From: Rosellinia necatrix | Taxonomy: Eukaryota > Ascomycota > Sordariomycetes > Xylariales > Xylariaceae | Assembly (NCBI GenBank): GCA_021209875.1 | Contig: JAGYVD010000009.1 | Location: 2,976,001-3,040,000 of the forward strand | Length of the DNA: 64,000 nt | Reading direction: 5' to 3' | Shown: positions 37,371 to 48,888 of the stretch, one piece after another | Layout of the letters: the number at the start of each line of letters is the position of its first letter | Numbering within the stretch: the first letter of the stretch is position 1 | Notes under the pieces: generated by a model | Databases searched by the model: none | What the model saw: only the letters and a program-made list of their open reading frames with translations | Told to the model about the DNA's origin: nothing | Position numbers and translations under genes: made by a program

Positions 37371-38512
37371 TTAGTAGAAAATCGGCTGTTCTGGCACATC
37401 GGTCGAACAGTCTTCGCCGCCACGAACGACGACACTCCATCCTTCAGAGGTGAAAACCTATCCGGGACCACATATTAGCCGACGTCCTGGATTTATTCGG
37501 GACTCGAAGGCATTTGCTATCCCGCCCAAGTTCAAGCCCGTGTCCGGAGAGCAAGTAAGTCTGTATAATATTTCCCCGGGGATTAAATGCAACCACCTGA
37601 TCTGGTCGACATAACGGAAAAGACGATATTAAGTGGAGGCGACGTAAGAGAGGGGAAAGTGAAAGATAGATAAGTTTAATGAAAGGGCACCAAAAAAAAA
37701 AAAACCCTCACCATGCCCTGAACCAACTCCCTATCTTCCTCGTCGAGACAGCCCGTGTCCCCGTCGAGGAGGCCGTTCATCTCGTCGGCGACGCGGACGC
37801 TGTTGACGGCGCGGTAGCCGAGGGCGTCGGCGCACAGCCACACGGCCGAGCGGCCGAAGCAGGCGGCGCGGCGGCACCGCTGCGCGTCCGCCTCCAGCGG
37901 CGCCCACAGCTCGTAGAACCAGGCGTAGGCCTCCCGCACCGACGCCACGGCCGCGGGAGGCCAGTCGTGGAGGTGGCAGTTGATGGGGTACTTGAGGTTT
38001 TTTTTTCTCTTTTTTAGTTTTGGTTTTGTTGGGTTGGGTTGGGTGCGGTTGGTTTGGAGTGATTTGTTCATCCCCCCCCCTCTCCTCCCCTTTCGCGGTC
38101 AGAGAGAAGGAGGAGCCATTTACATTACTCTGGGGTCGTGATACAAGCCGGGGGTAGTGGTTAGGAATACCGCTCTTTCGTAGACATACGGTCTGGTGAA
38201 CTTGAAGGCATGGGGCAAGGAGTCGGTGGGACGGAGGCAAACACGGAATGAAACCATGGGGCCACTCACCGTGTCACGACTGTTGCTCTGCGCACGAGGG
38301 GTCCGCTTCGGGGTCCTTTGGGCGACTGCGTCGTCAATAGCAGTGCTGCGCTCATCTCTTAGTGAAGCCGGGACCTGGGACCTCCCCTATCTGATGTCAG
38401 CGTTATTTCCCCCAACGTCGTGGCTACGGATATGCTTATGTGACTCTCTTACATGGCTAGCGCAAGCGCCGGCGATCCAGAGAAGGGTGAGGAGAAGCTG
38501 CGTTTGTTGCAT
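37371..38512 (-). CDS. Small secreted cysteine-containing protein (multi-exon, boundaries partly uncertain)
   Basis: Minus-strand gene assembled from three well-supported pieces. Exon 1 (38512-38453) encodes a signal peptide, MQQTQLLLTLLWIAGACASH, and ends at a perfect donor GTAAGA. The main exon ends at 37712 before GTGAGG and begins between about 37995 and 38010; it encodes the pattern KYPINCHLHDWPPAAVASV, then RCRRAACFGRSAVWLC, then a domain end with GCLDEEDREL. The last exon (37457-37371, after a TAG acceptor, phase matching) encodes EGWSVVVRGGEDC and ends in PEQPIFY. An extra exon at about 38313-38262, closed by donor GTGAGT, is possible. The Cys pattern C-x(n)-C-x4-C-x8-C-x(n)-C and the W-x-C motif resemble small secreted proteins of plant-associated ascomycetes that I know only as hypothetical proteins. 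The main exon is very GC-rich, unlike its surroundings. Function unknown; transcript data would fix the exons. Confidence 0.55.
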
Positions 38513-41500
38513 GGTCGCCTTTCTAGGTCTCTTGTGGTATGGTGTTGCTGTGGAACTGAATTTTCCGTGTTTATAGAAGAGTAGAGAGGTGGTGGTGGCG
38601 GTGGTGGTGGTGATGGTGGCATCTCGGGAGTAGCTGTTGAGCTTTATAAGCGGTGCTGCTTTGGCTCCCTTGAAGCGTGACGGGCCCGTTGGGGCTCTGT
38701 CAGTTGTCAGTAAGGGATTATTATATGCTTCGGGGCCGGGACGGGTATTCAATTCGTTCAACCTGTAACACCGGCTAAGGGGCGAAATTCGAAATGTTGT
38801 CCTCCCTTTCACCCCTATCTATGTGGCCTGGGCGGGCCACTGGTGCTACCAACAACGCGGAAATGAATGGTTAACTCATCGAGCCCAGCTACAAGTCTAT
38901 ACATACTCCAGCGAACGTATAAGCCGGATAACGAAGTTAGAAGTGCACATGCTTATCGAGGGCTGTTTGGCATAACACAGCCTATTGAGGGATACGAAAG
39001 CTTGATATTCTATTCGTTCTTTAATACCCAAGGTTTAGCTACCAGCCATCCCTTCTGGAACAGTTCTGAAGTTTGTCGTCGTACAAAATGGCCTTGAAAT
39101 CTATCTATTTTGTTGGATCAGGTAGTGAACGAATATAATATAGTTCAAATTAGCATCAGTGTCGCCAAGCGCATTCAAGTCTTGGACACAAGCTCTCTGA
39201 ACCCGTTTCATCGTCTCCTACGCTACCCGACAGACGATCATACACTCAATAAGACTACTGTTGGCAACTATAGATGACATCGACTAATCTTACATACTGT
39301 ATGGGTACCTAGATGGTATGCTACTGGTTAACACAAGCGTTGCCTGTACGATAAGTAGAGTACGACCCATGCCGCCGGGCATCAGAACTTTGGGGTTGAA
39401 CTCGTCCCTCATCGTGCAACGTCACTCAAGAACACGAGGTTCTCCAATTTAAAGACAGTCACGGGGTAACCCTCATGCAATGAAAACGCTGGAAGGGCCT
39501 ACAACTTGGTTAAGTTCAGTCCGCGGGTGGCCGCTCTCATCAATCTGCTTAGCGTTGATATCTCGGCCTTGTAGTTTCATAGGGGCAACCAGTGAGGAGC
39601 TAGGAGAAAAGTAAACGCTCGTCTACACAATAAATTAATTACGCAGTTGGTATGGCACATTTGAGCGTTACACTCCTACCATCTTAGAGAAATACGGATC
39701 CAATCGTATTGTGCATTGTCGTGCACTTGTCGCTGGAACTGAATGGTAGCATCATCTGTTACACCGATGCCACTCGGGTCGGCCTTAGCAAAACAAGAAC
39801 GTTAGTGACGCGATAACTTGATCACTTGTATGTTTTATATAGCAATATTTGGTACTGTAACACTGTCCATCCCCCGGCTTGGATAGTCAACGTCCGGCAC
39901 CATGGTAACGAGAGCCGCACTAAATTAGGTGTTTGTTACGATACTGCTTGCCTCCGATTTAGTGCGTTTGTGGCCTATGAGCATGCAGTATTGACGTAGA
40001 CACGTCGGCCGTTCGATGGTAAAGCTGTCCGCCTTGCATAGTCTATGCCGCCCTAGACCATGCTATCCGTATTCAATTATCCGGGCATAACCATCCTGCC
40101 GATGACACATGAAGAAACTATTGTTTGGCAATGAGCGTTTCATGGAAAGCCACCGCTTTGACCTGTATATCTTCATAATAACCCCCAACTCGTGGTGAGT
40201 ATTGATGCAGGATGGATTTGGGCCGTGACAGAGCCCACCGCCAGATCCCACCGTCTTGTCATGGACGCCCTCCTTTGACTACTATTAATTCAAACCTGCG
40301 TAGTACCCATAGTTACCCGAGTTTAATCGCTGCCTGTGGACTCATTTATGTGGGGTATTGAGTAGAAAACCACCGCGATCGGGAGCCAGGCTCCGAAATC
40401 TTACGCCGGACCTGTGATGTTATCCCAAACTAGAGGGCTATTCTCACGTCCTTTTCATGCCTAGGCTTATTAGGGGATACCTAGCCGGTGCTTGCTTGGG
40501 TGAGCTATCGGCCCGTCGTCAAGTTGCCGGCGTGTCGGTGACCGATGGTCGGGGATTGCATGCCAGCTAATGCGAAACATTTAGCACTGGGGACCGGAGG
40601 GTGTTCCGGAGCGACTAGTGCATTGCGGCGAGCGGCACATATCCAATGAGACGGGCTCCGCGTGAATATTTTACCGACTAGATCTCTTATAGTGGTGGGA
40701 TTGAATATTATTACTCGAAGCTGCCTACCAAGCCGTGCCAACATCACGTCGCGAACGGACCCGTGAGGGGTACTGCACATGTAGCCAAACCCTGTTGGGG
40801 TGGGCGTTTGGAGAATTCTTTCCCGTACTTGACTCGACTAGGGCCGAGCAGGCAACACTTGTGCCGGAGGCTCTGAAAATGTAGAGACTGAAGGTACAGA
40901 AACAGACAAAAGAACGATCTATCTCGGCGCCGGGGCTATACTATTTGCCGAAAGTAGGAGGTTGAGTCATGTAAGCAGGACACGAGCGCCGATGGCAAGT
41001 TCTACCTGGTGTCGATTTGGAGCCGTTGCACACGGGATAGGACAGGATAAATCGAGAAATTGTCTTGGGGTTGGGTCGTCGGCGGTGCCAACACACAGAC
41101 CTTCGATACAAAAGGGCCATGGTCGCGGCGGTCCTGCTGATCTGTAAATTTGAGGTCGTGCCACATCAATTCGACGACTGGGGGTAGCCTTCGATTATCT
41201 CAGGAATTACTATGAAAGTCAAGGTTTCTTCGCTTCGGCGGTGAGTCGGGCTACATTCCGCACGCGACACTGTAACCTTTACATGGGGGCAAGAGTGAGC
41301 TGGTAGGTCCCTGCAGATTGGATTAGTTATGTATGTCGTCGAAGTGTAGATGCCGTTGATAATGGAGCGAGCGGTATGCGTCTCGGTACCTCGATGGCGG
41401 AAGATATTGGATCGTGATCTCATCGTCGGTGCCCACCCGCGCGGATATTTCGCCTCGGAGGATGTTTTGTAGATGAGGCCAAGCCAAGGGAGCACTGGTC

Positions 41501-41878
41501 AAGGGAAACAAGCACGTATTGTTACCCACCTACTGAGTGCTTCTCGGTGAGCTGGCCTCACAACGTGGGGCGCACTGAAGTTGATAACCCCGTGACGGAG
41601 AAAGGTCTTTCAGACGCGAACGAGGGCTGTGGGGTAGGGGTAGGCATAAGGTATACATGTATGTATGTATGTATGTATGTATGCTAGAACACGCTGCGTG
41701 GCGGCCCCTCATTACGGCATGCCCTTTTATGGTAAACCGTATTTCATCAGCCACACTAACCACACTGGATATCTGGTGAGTGCTGCTTCGGCTTCGGCTT
41801 CAGTCCTGAACTTCTTTGTTTCTGACACCGAAACTGAACTGAAGCCCTGAGGCTTGGTGATGGTGAATAAGTGTATAT

Positions 41879-41943
41879 ACACACACTCACACACACACGC
41901 ACACACACACACACACACACACTCTCTCTCTCTCTCTCTCTCT
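41879..41943. repeat. CA and CT dinucleotide microsatellite
   Basis: A CA tract passing directly into a CT tract. The minus-strand frame through it is only Cys/Val and Arg/Glu repeats. Confidence 0.9.
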
Positions 41944-44256
41944 CGTCTAGCCGAGCACCACGAAGGATTGGATCAGAGATCGGGTGCTGAGTCAGACCAA
42001 ACGGCGATGATGACTTGATCGATTTACCATGCAGCCATGTCATGTCGCAAGGGCATGATTCTGGCGGTCTCAAGTGTCAAGTGCTCACGTAGGCGATTGG
42101 CCAATGTGGGGTGGGCTAGGTTGAGCTTGGTTCGACCAGGCTGGCTGAATCTGACACCCGGTTGTATCGTGCGACCTAAGCATCGGCGATTCCCTTTCTC
42201 TCTGGCTTGTCTATCGAATGTTGTGCAAGGCAACTTGACGCATCTGGCTATAAACGGGCTACGAGGTTGTGCGGCGGACCCTTCTTTGAGCTGGAGTTCA
42301 GCTACGCCATGACGGCAGCCGAGACGCCCAGGCTTATCAGGGTCTGTGTGCTTAGACGGAAGAGTGTCGGCTCTCCCATCTACTCCGTACACTAGTTGTT
42401 GGAAGAGTTGGACCTAAACAGGTTCGTATGGCTGGATTTAGTCGTAATTATTCCTAGTTAACTAACTACCTTATAATCATATACTATAAGAGGGAGGGGG
42501 GGGGGTTCTTTGATTCACAGATAGCGCCCTGATTAGATCTGTGATGTTGGCTTATTGTGTGCAATTGGCCTTCTTCATACATGTTCGCACATATGAGGAA
42601 TTGGAGAAGTTCTGGTTTGAGCATCATCGGTGGAGTATCGTCTGTGGTAGACCCGTCCGCTAGGAAACTTCAATTCCAGGGTCCTCCGCTTCTTGAACCC
42701 GTGGCTCCGTCCCACCCCCTGCTTTGTGTTGGGGTCTTCACTTAAGCCGATCCACTACCGACCATAACCGTCCAGTCTATTCGCTAGGATGCTGGAGTGC
42801 GCGGGGGAATCGGGGGAAGCAGCGCCAGGGCTGGCCAGGGGCTGCCGTGTATCGAGGTACCTCACACTTTCTTCCTTTCTTTCTTGAATCCTTCGCGTTG
42901 CTTCTTCACGGTGGTATATGCCTCAACGCATCGAATATGAGAATATGTTTGGTACTAAGCTTGACTATTTGCCCTTGTTTATCTGTAACACTAATAATTC
43001 ATGTGGTTACGTCCTTCCTTTACCTACCTAAGAGCACTTATATCCTACCTAGTTATACGTCTTATGTACATAAATAAGAGGGCAAATACATACGTTACTT
43101 TGAGTTCTAGTCATCAGCGTGGTTGCCCGCGTATGCGCGCACCTGCAGCCGTGCAACTACACTACATAGTAGTTATACTGAGTTGTATTGGGACTTTTAC
43201 TATTGTAGGTACATGAACAGGGCCGCTTTTAGCTTGTGCATAGTCTGAGTGTGACCCACTTTTGTAAGCTCACTTGCATAACTTCTAATGTTCCTGGCAT
43301 ACTACCGGTAGCGTAGAATATACATAAGAGAAACAGAACCGTTCAAGGTTTCTCTAAAACCGTTTAATCGCCGTTGTATAATAAGTAGGAATACCTCGTA
43401 TGTAATTAAATTGGATAATGTGGCACAGGCACTTCATGCCAGGCCTTTCTTCCAGCTATTATTGCTGAGGGACTTGGTGTCAACCAAGACAAATGGCGGG
43501 AGGGTTCTGAGTAGTGATGTACCGATCATGGCTATCATCGTTTTCGCAAACCAAGGCAGTAAATGCCTGTTTTAACCCGTCCCAATTTATGGGAGTTCTC
43601 CACTACGGAAGGTTCTAACAGGACTTAAGAGACACTCGGACTCTCGCCAAACACACGATGTTGGTGATGGGACCAGGACTTATGAAGAGAACAAGTGCGT
43701 GGAAATTGAAACAAAAAGGCGCCGTCGCAGCCCGTCGCAGCCCGGCCCAGCGCATGTAGTGCGTCTATCACGACGTCGGGATTCATACAAACGTACAGAG
43801 AGGCAGTGATCTGATTGAGAAAGCGCAACTACAAGATGTCTGTTGATGAAGGATTCAGAGTACTATAAAGTACCAGAGAATATAGTATGAGATGGACCTG
43901 ATCGCCCGCAAAGCTCGAACAGGCAAAGTCGACGCCACCTCACCATTTCCTATAGAGGGACATACTGTGCTAAGATAGACTTCAAAAACCGACCAGCTAG
44001 CTTCTGCAGTCGATTTCGAGTGCGATTGGCTTGTGAATGGCGTCGATTGAACGTTGCCATTATACCTACCTAACCTACCTAGGTAGGTAGGTAGTTTACC
44101 ATAATTAGCAATGCCTAGCCTGAGGCAGCGCTGTCTCCCTGCTCTAACTTCAAGTTTATGGAGTTGTTGGCAGGTACAGTGGGGCTAAAGACACTTGCCC
44201 CTGGCGACTGGCACCTGTCAAGCCACTTGCCAGACCAACTGCTAACAATGGAGTTG

Positions 44257-44262
44257 TTAGGG
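44257..44262 (+). promoter_or_regulatory. TTAGGG box upstream of eL42 gene
   Basis: A TTAGGG hexamer lies 170 bases upstream of the eL42 start codon. TTAGGG-type elements bound by telomere-repeat factors such as Tbf1 are known in ribosomal protein promoters of several fungi. A single hexamer is weak evidence, so this is only a candidate site. Confidence 0.25.
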
Positions 44263-44402
44263 CTCGATTAGTGTCCGTGCCGGTAAAGCCCACAAAACAC
44301 AATATCTTCCTTAAACTCAACACCAACATATTTGTCGTGACTACTGACTACACATCACGACTGCCGCGCCTAATCCCGCACTCGATTCCTGCACCTTTGT
44401 CT

Positions 44403-44426
44403 GCGCACCCGATTGCGCACCCGATT
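44403..44426 (+). repeat. Perfect 12-bp tandem duplication just upstream of the eL42 ATG
   Basis: The unit GCGCACCCGATT is present twice in direct tandem, ending five bases before the start codon. It lies in the 5' leader or forms part of a leader intron end (TTGCAG follows). Confidence 0.85.
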
Positions 44427-44431
44427 GCAGA

Positions 44432-44967
44432 ATGGTCAACATACCCAGTGCGTTCAAACGGTATCCCATCTTCGCCGCCCACTGACTGGATTAGAAACCC
44501 GTAAAACCTACTGCCGGAGGGAAGGTCGCCATACCCTTCACAAGGTCACGCAATACAGTTTGTTTCCCCAAACCTTGTCGGAAACCCTATCGTTCATGAA
44601 CTAATATGTCCATTTAGAGGCCGGTAAAGCCAGTACCTTCGCTCAAGGCAAACGTCGATACGATCGTGCGTCGATTCCCGCTCCCCACCTCCATTTCCGT
44701 CTTGAATAATTATTCTAACCGATAGTAGGCAAACAATCTGGTTATGGTGGACAGACAAAACCAGTTTTCCACAAAAAGGCTAAGACTACCAAGAAAGTTG
44801 TCTTACGTCTAGAATGTTCCGGTTGTAAATGCAAAACGCAGTTGGCGCTGAAGAGATGCAAACATTTCGAGCTTGGGTAAATCTTCAATGTTGCTTGCTA
44901 CCTATTCTGAAGCTGACTGTATTACAGAGGTGATAAAAAGACAAAGGGCGCCGCTCTTGTCTTCTAA
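44432..44967 (+). CDS. RPL42: Ribosomal protein eL42 (L44/L36a), divergent zinc ribbon
   Basis: Component of the large ribosomal subunit near the E site. Five short exons: 44432-44447, 44495-44557, 44618-44665, 44729-44876, 44928-44967; all five join in phase with GT..AG ends and branch sites such as ACTGAC, ACTAAT and TCTAAC, giving 104 residues. Family signatures are intact: [77 protein letters not shown]. The usual length is 105-106. The deficit lies in residues 12-22: the normal C-x4-C zinc pair (as in TYCKGKxCRKHTQHK) is here [11 protein letters not shown], two codons shorter and with Gly where the second Cys should be. The second pair, C72 and C75, is present. Pro54 (Pro56 in yeast numbering) is the form linked to cycloheximide sensitivity. 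It is either a divergent functional gene or an early-stage degenerate paralogue; introns rule out a processed copy. The small exons leave no long reading frame. Confidence 0.9.
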
Positions 44968-47190
44968 ATTGGTTATTCCGTTGGCCGAGGCGAAATGGGC
45001 TTAACAACGGATATTTTCCGAAGCGGATGATCTCCCGAGGGGACAAGAGCCCCCCCCCCAAGCAGTCCTTGACCGGGTAGTCGCAATGGTTATAGTGGCT
45101 AATGCACGAATGATGCTCGCTGCAGCCCAGCCGATGCCCTTGTACTAGGTTCCGGCATCACTACTCTGATTGCCAGTGATATGCGTCCATAATTCGGAAG
45201 AGGGTCTTCTGAAGCAGGAAGCTAAGCCTACCAATAATAGGCTCAATATTGCCCAGGGCATGGGCCTTTCATCATCAAGCCACCGTAGGCGAAAGCCATC
45301 ATCCCATCCTATCCTCCGCGAAGTCCTCCGCCAGGTGTGTGTCTGAATATCGTGGAATTTCCTTTTGTTGTCAGACTAGGTAACTGTGATGATCACCGTT
45401 CTGGATGGTGGGGTAGGGTAGGCGGGTTACGGAAATTATCGTTTTTGCCGGAGATATCTTCACGATCGCTGTTGGTCTTGACGAAGCACCATCTTAGTAC
45501 GTCGCAGAGATAATACTCCGCAGGATGATTTTATACCATATATGGGACTTTCGACTAACGAGCTCCTCTCCGCTTCCGTACCCTAAACATGTGCGGCGAT
45601 ACGCAGCGCTAGCTTGAACTTCTGTAACCCCAACTTGAATTTCCGTAAACCCACCAGCTAGCGTCTTGCCTGGTTCATCTGCCATACTCTTTTCGACTCG
45701 TCTCATAGCCGGCCGCCGCCAGCGCCGGGTGCCAGCGTTTTGTGCGCCCTCGGCTCTAGCTAACTCTTGGTACTGCTCCGTACAACCAGGCTTCCCAATA
45801 CACCCATCGTCAGAACGCTGTGGACCTACTAAAGCTCGATCGTGCCCGGGCTCTGCTTGGCGCCTGAGGCCCAGCGTTGTTAGCAGTTGCCGTATGCAAT
45901 GCCCCTTGCCGCACACCATCCAGATGGCCAGGTGCCCAACTTGAATCAGCGAGAATGATACACATAGATATGTATATTAGGTAGTCAGTCGCTATTCGAT
46001 ATCTTTTTGTCCACCTCCATTATATTACAAGCATACCTCTTTGGATACCTATGCTTATCAAACAAATTATTGATAGCTACACAACATTGAAGCTTTTTAC
46101 TTGTGAACCCTGTAACAATCCCCCAGACATTAATGCAAGCAGAGTTCCATTTTTGCATTTTAGGTGGCGTTTGGGTATAAGCCTGTGCATATTACGGTAC
46201 AGTACATATGCACTCGTTACTCTCTACTAGTTATTGTACGAGTGCTTAGTCTTTGGCCAACCGTCTTGTGAACCGTTTCCCCATACATCAACGCTTTGCA
46301 TAAATGGGACTGAGTAAAAAGCGGCGACTGCGCTAGGCCTAATCTGTCCTAGTTTTGTGAACGTGGGAAAACCCAGAACCACCGCAGGTGCCTTCTCCAA
46401 GGTTAGGTAATTAGTAACTAACCTCCTATGCTATGTCACTGGGTAGCGCAGGTAGTACCGTCCCTACCTCGGCCGAGCTATAATAAATCTGCCACATACG
46501 AGGGGCTAGGCTAAACATCCGGGGCAGCAGCGAACCACCATTTGTACCACTTGCTTGCTCCAACTAGATAACTAGCAGCTACCTAGACTTAGGCGGACGA
46601 ATACAATATTCAATTCAATATTCTCCAACAACCAAACATATGCTCACTCATTCTCGTTCTGACCGACATCTCATAGCAAATAGTGGCGCACTTCTCTAGG
46701 CCTAACAACGACAACCTCGGGTCTGGATCTCGGCCTCAGCCCACCCGCACCATTGTTTGTCCCCTCGATGTTCTGGGACGCAAGAGCTGGCACTATCGTA
46801 GCGATCCAGCCTAGCCTATGCCCGGTCCTCGAAGTCTAAGCAGGAACCCGGCCTTGACGACGCACAAACTGGGTTGGGACCTTGAGTAGACGACATCGAA
46901 ATCACCATTGCGCCTCGAGAGCAGTTGTCGCACCCCCCCTGATGCCTCGGCGACGGGCCTGAGACGCACATGCATTAATAACGACGGCCCGACTGCACGC
47001 GACGGAAATCCGGGAAATTTGGGACATCCGAGGCATCCTATCCTCGCCCCGCCCATCTGATCAAGCGTGGGCTGCTCTTGCACCCCTCCTGCGATTCCCA
47101 ATCTTCGGCCGGCAACCGGGACCGTCCCGCGTTGCTCCTAGTCCTATCTACCTCGAGACTCGAGCGTCGCCCTCGTCCGCTCTCCTGACG
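44968..47190. other. Intergenic region between eL42 and the coiled-coil protein gene
   Basis: No supported gene. A frame pair at 45494-45944 (both strands open) has no motif I recognise and may be chance or a decayed element. The last few hundred bases are pyrimidine/CG mixed and probably the promoter and leader of the 47191 gene. Confidence 0.45.
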
Positions 47191-48888
47191 ATGCTTGCCA
47201 TGACGAGATTGCCTTCCGATTCCTTTCTGCCATCGGGCGGCATAGACTCCTTCGATCGCTCCTCCGCTCGTTCCCCTGCAGCTTCCGACCCCCGTCTCAA
47301 CGATCGGCCACCCTCTGTCATGTCGCCCTTATCCTTGCCGCACCCAATACAACTACCTTACTCCGATGCCTCCAGTAATGCCAAATCGTCGTCCACAAAC
47401 CACGCCCCTATACCGTCCGTTCCCGTGCCATCAAATCCTCAGCTTTATCTTTCTCCGGGTGGTCATTCCTCCCCAGCACCTATGGCGCATACCGTGGCGT
47501 CCTCCCTCACATCACCCTCTGTGGTCCCTAGCAATCCGGACACTATGTCGCCCTTTGAGCACTTGAGTCCTCAAACCGCCGCTGTTCTCATCCAGCGTAG
47601 AGATGATTATAGTAGGAGACTACGGGAAAACTGGCAAGCTGAACGTACACATTTGGAAGCTAGTCGCGCCCGGGCCGAGGACATGTTTCGAGAAGAACGG
47701 CAGATGATGGATGATGAGCGATTGATATGGGCCGAGCAAAAGGTCAAATTGGAGAATGAGATTATGGACTGGAAACAAAGGACCCAGGCGGCCGAGACCG
47801 AGGTGACCAAGCTGGCCAAACTACTTGAAAGGAAGCACAATGGCGGGAGAAAACTACTAGACCGATCCTTTAATGGAGCTGCCCATGATGTAGTGGGAAG
47901 CCGTAGCTTGAGCAGCTCTGTTAGCCCAGGAACCTGTGGTGCATCCACTACCACATTTCTAACTCCATCGGATGGCATTTCACCGAACAGTTTACCGCGT
48001 GGAAGAGGGTCTACTGTACCAGAGTCAAATCCCTTTGTGCCACTCGACCCACGAATGCAAAGCGCGTCGCCAGACGGCATTACTACGCGCAAAGAGCAGG
48101 AACGGGTTCCGTCGATTGACATTAACGAAGTCATCCCGGGGCTTGAAGGAGTCCGGCTGAGGGCACCCGCCATTCAAAAATCGACGTTCAACGATGATCT
48201 GACATCTTCGCCTATTTTTGCGATGGACAACGAGCAGCCGTCAAATTCGACAAAACACTTAGCCGAACAGTCGAAAACCTCACCTGCCGCCAAGACCCAA
48301 GAAGCACTGCTTGCCCCTGAGCACCGCAGACTCATTATGCATGCTGGACACACCCCAAACCATTCTATGTCTTTCTCCGACCTTCCCGCTCTAGATTCCT
48401 CTACCGAGGACGTCGACGGTAGCAACGGGACGTCTACTCCCACGAGCCTAAATGAACCAAAAATACTCCAAGCCGATGAAGAAGGAAGCCAAGCCAGATC
48501 TGCGGCCAACCAGCAGGATCTTGCAACTCAACGCAATATAGCCATGCTAGAAGAGGCTGTATATATACCTAGTGATGGTGACCAGCCGCTAAAGGGGCCG
48601 TTGTGCCTGAAAAACCGACCGGCCAGCGATGAAGTGTTTCTTCGGAGGTTATCAGATAAACTACAGGAGGTCAAAGCTACCCACGAACCACCGTCTGTCT
48701 TGAACGAAGCAATGATCCCGGGTTCGACGTTGGACTTGAAGGGCGGCAGCTGTGCTAATGAGGATCCCGATGACGGCTACCCAGAAGATGCCTTAGAGGA
48801 TATCGAGAAAGAAATTCCTCTAAAGTTGAGGAAGAGTAACAACTTTGGCTTACCGCTCGGCCAAATGCGCCGCGCGTCTGGCATCTAG
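47191..48888 (+). CDS. Conserved fungal coiled-coil protein of unknown function
   Basis: Single exon, 565 residues. The first 125 residues are Ser/Pro-rich and probably disordered. Residues about 130-220 form a strongly charged helical segment rich in Arg, Glu and Gln (LIQRRDDYSRRLRENWQAER... through KLAKLLERK), predicted by eye to be a coiled coil. The rest is again Ser/Thr-rich, with two ordered-looking islands: EHRRLIMHAGHTPNHSMS at about residues 380-400, and SDGDQPLKGPLCLKNRPASDEVFLRRLSDKL at about 461-491. I recall these islands as conserved among Pezizomycotina hypothetical proteins, but I cannot name a function. No transmembrane segment or signal peptide. The ATG at 47191 is followed by another at 47200; either could be used. 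Confidence 0.82.
   Translation: MLAMTRLPSDSFLPSGGIDSFDRSSARSPAASDPRLNDRPPSVMSPLSLPHPIQLPYSDASSNAKSSSTNHAPIPSVPVPSNPQLYLSPGGHSSPAPMAHTVASSLTSPSVVPSNPDTMSPFEHLSPQTAAVLIQRRDDYSRRLRENWQAERTHLEASRARAEDMFREERQMMDDERLIWAEQKVKLENEIMDWKQRTQAAETEVTKLAKLLERKHNGGRKLLDRSFNGAAHDVVGSRSLSSSVSPGTCGASTTTFLTPSDGISPNSLPRGRGSTVPESNPFVPLDPRMQSASPDGITTRKEQERVPSIDINEVIPGLEGVRLRAPAIQKSTFNDDLTSSPIFAMDNEQPSNSTKHLAEQSKTSPAAKTQEALLAPEHRRLIMHAGHTPNHSMSFSDLPALDSSTEDVDGSNGTSTPTSLNEPKILQADEEGSQARSAANQQDLATQRNIAMLEEAVYIPSDGDQPLKGPLCLKNRPASDEVFLRRLSDKLQEVKATHEPPSVLNEAMIPGSTLDLKGGSCANEDPDDGYPEDALEDIEKEIPLKLRKSNNFGLPLGQMRRASGI

Larger units (their letters stand above)
38513..44431. other. Gene-poor stretch of 5.9 kb
   Basis: No gene is supported. 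Repeats seen are ATGT units at 41655-41683, CA/CT units at 41879-41943 and TAGGTAGG at about 44070-44095. Several frames of 60-110 codons (for example minus strand 40505-40780 and 41166-41495) have ordinary composition but no motif I recognise and no splice partners I could find. They may be decayed genes or chance. The last 200 bases probably hold the eL42 promoter. Confidence 0.4.

Noticed and set aside
37731..38240. Alternative arginine-rich frame through the 37.9 kb exon
   Set aside because: It is an out-of-frame shadow of the GC-rich secreted-protein exon.
45494..45944. Overlapping frames on both strands, 141 and 92 codons
   Set aside because: No motif recognised on either strand, so no gene is called.
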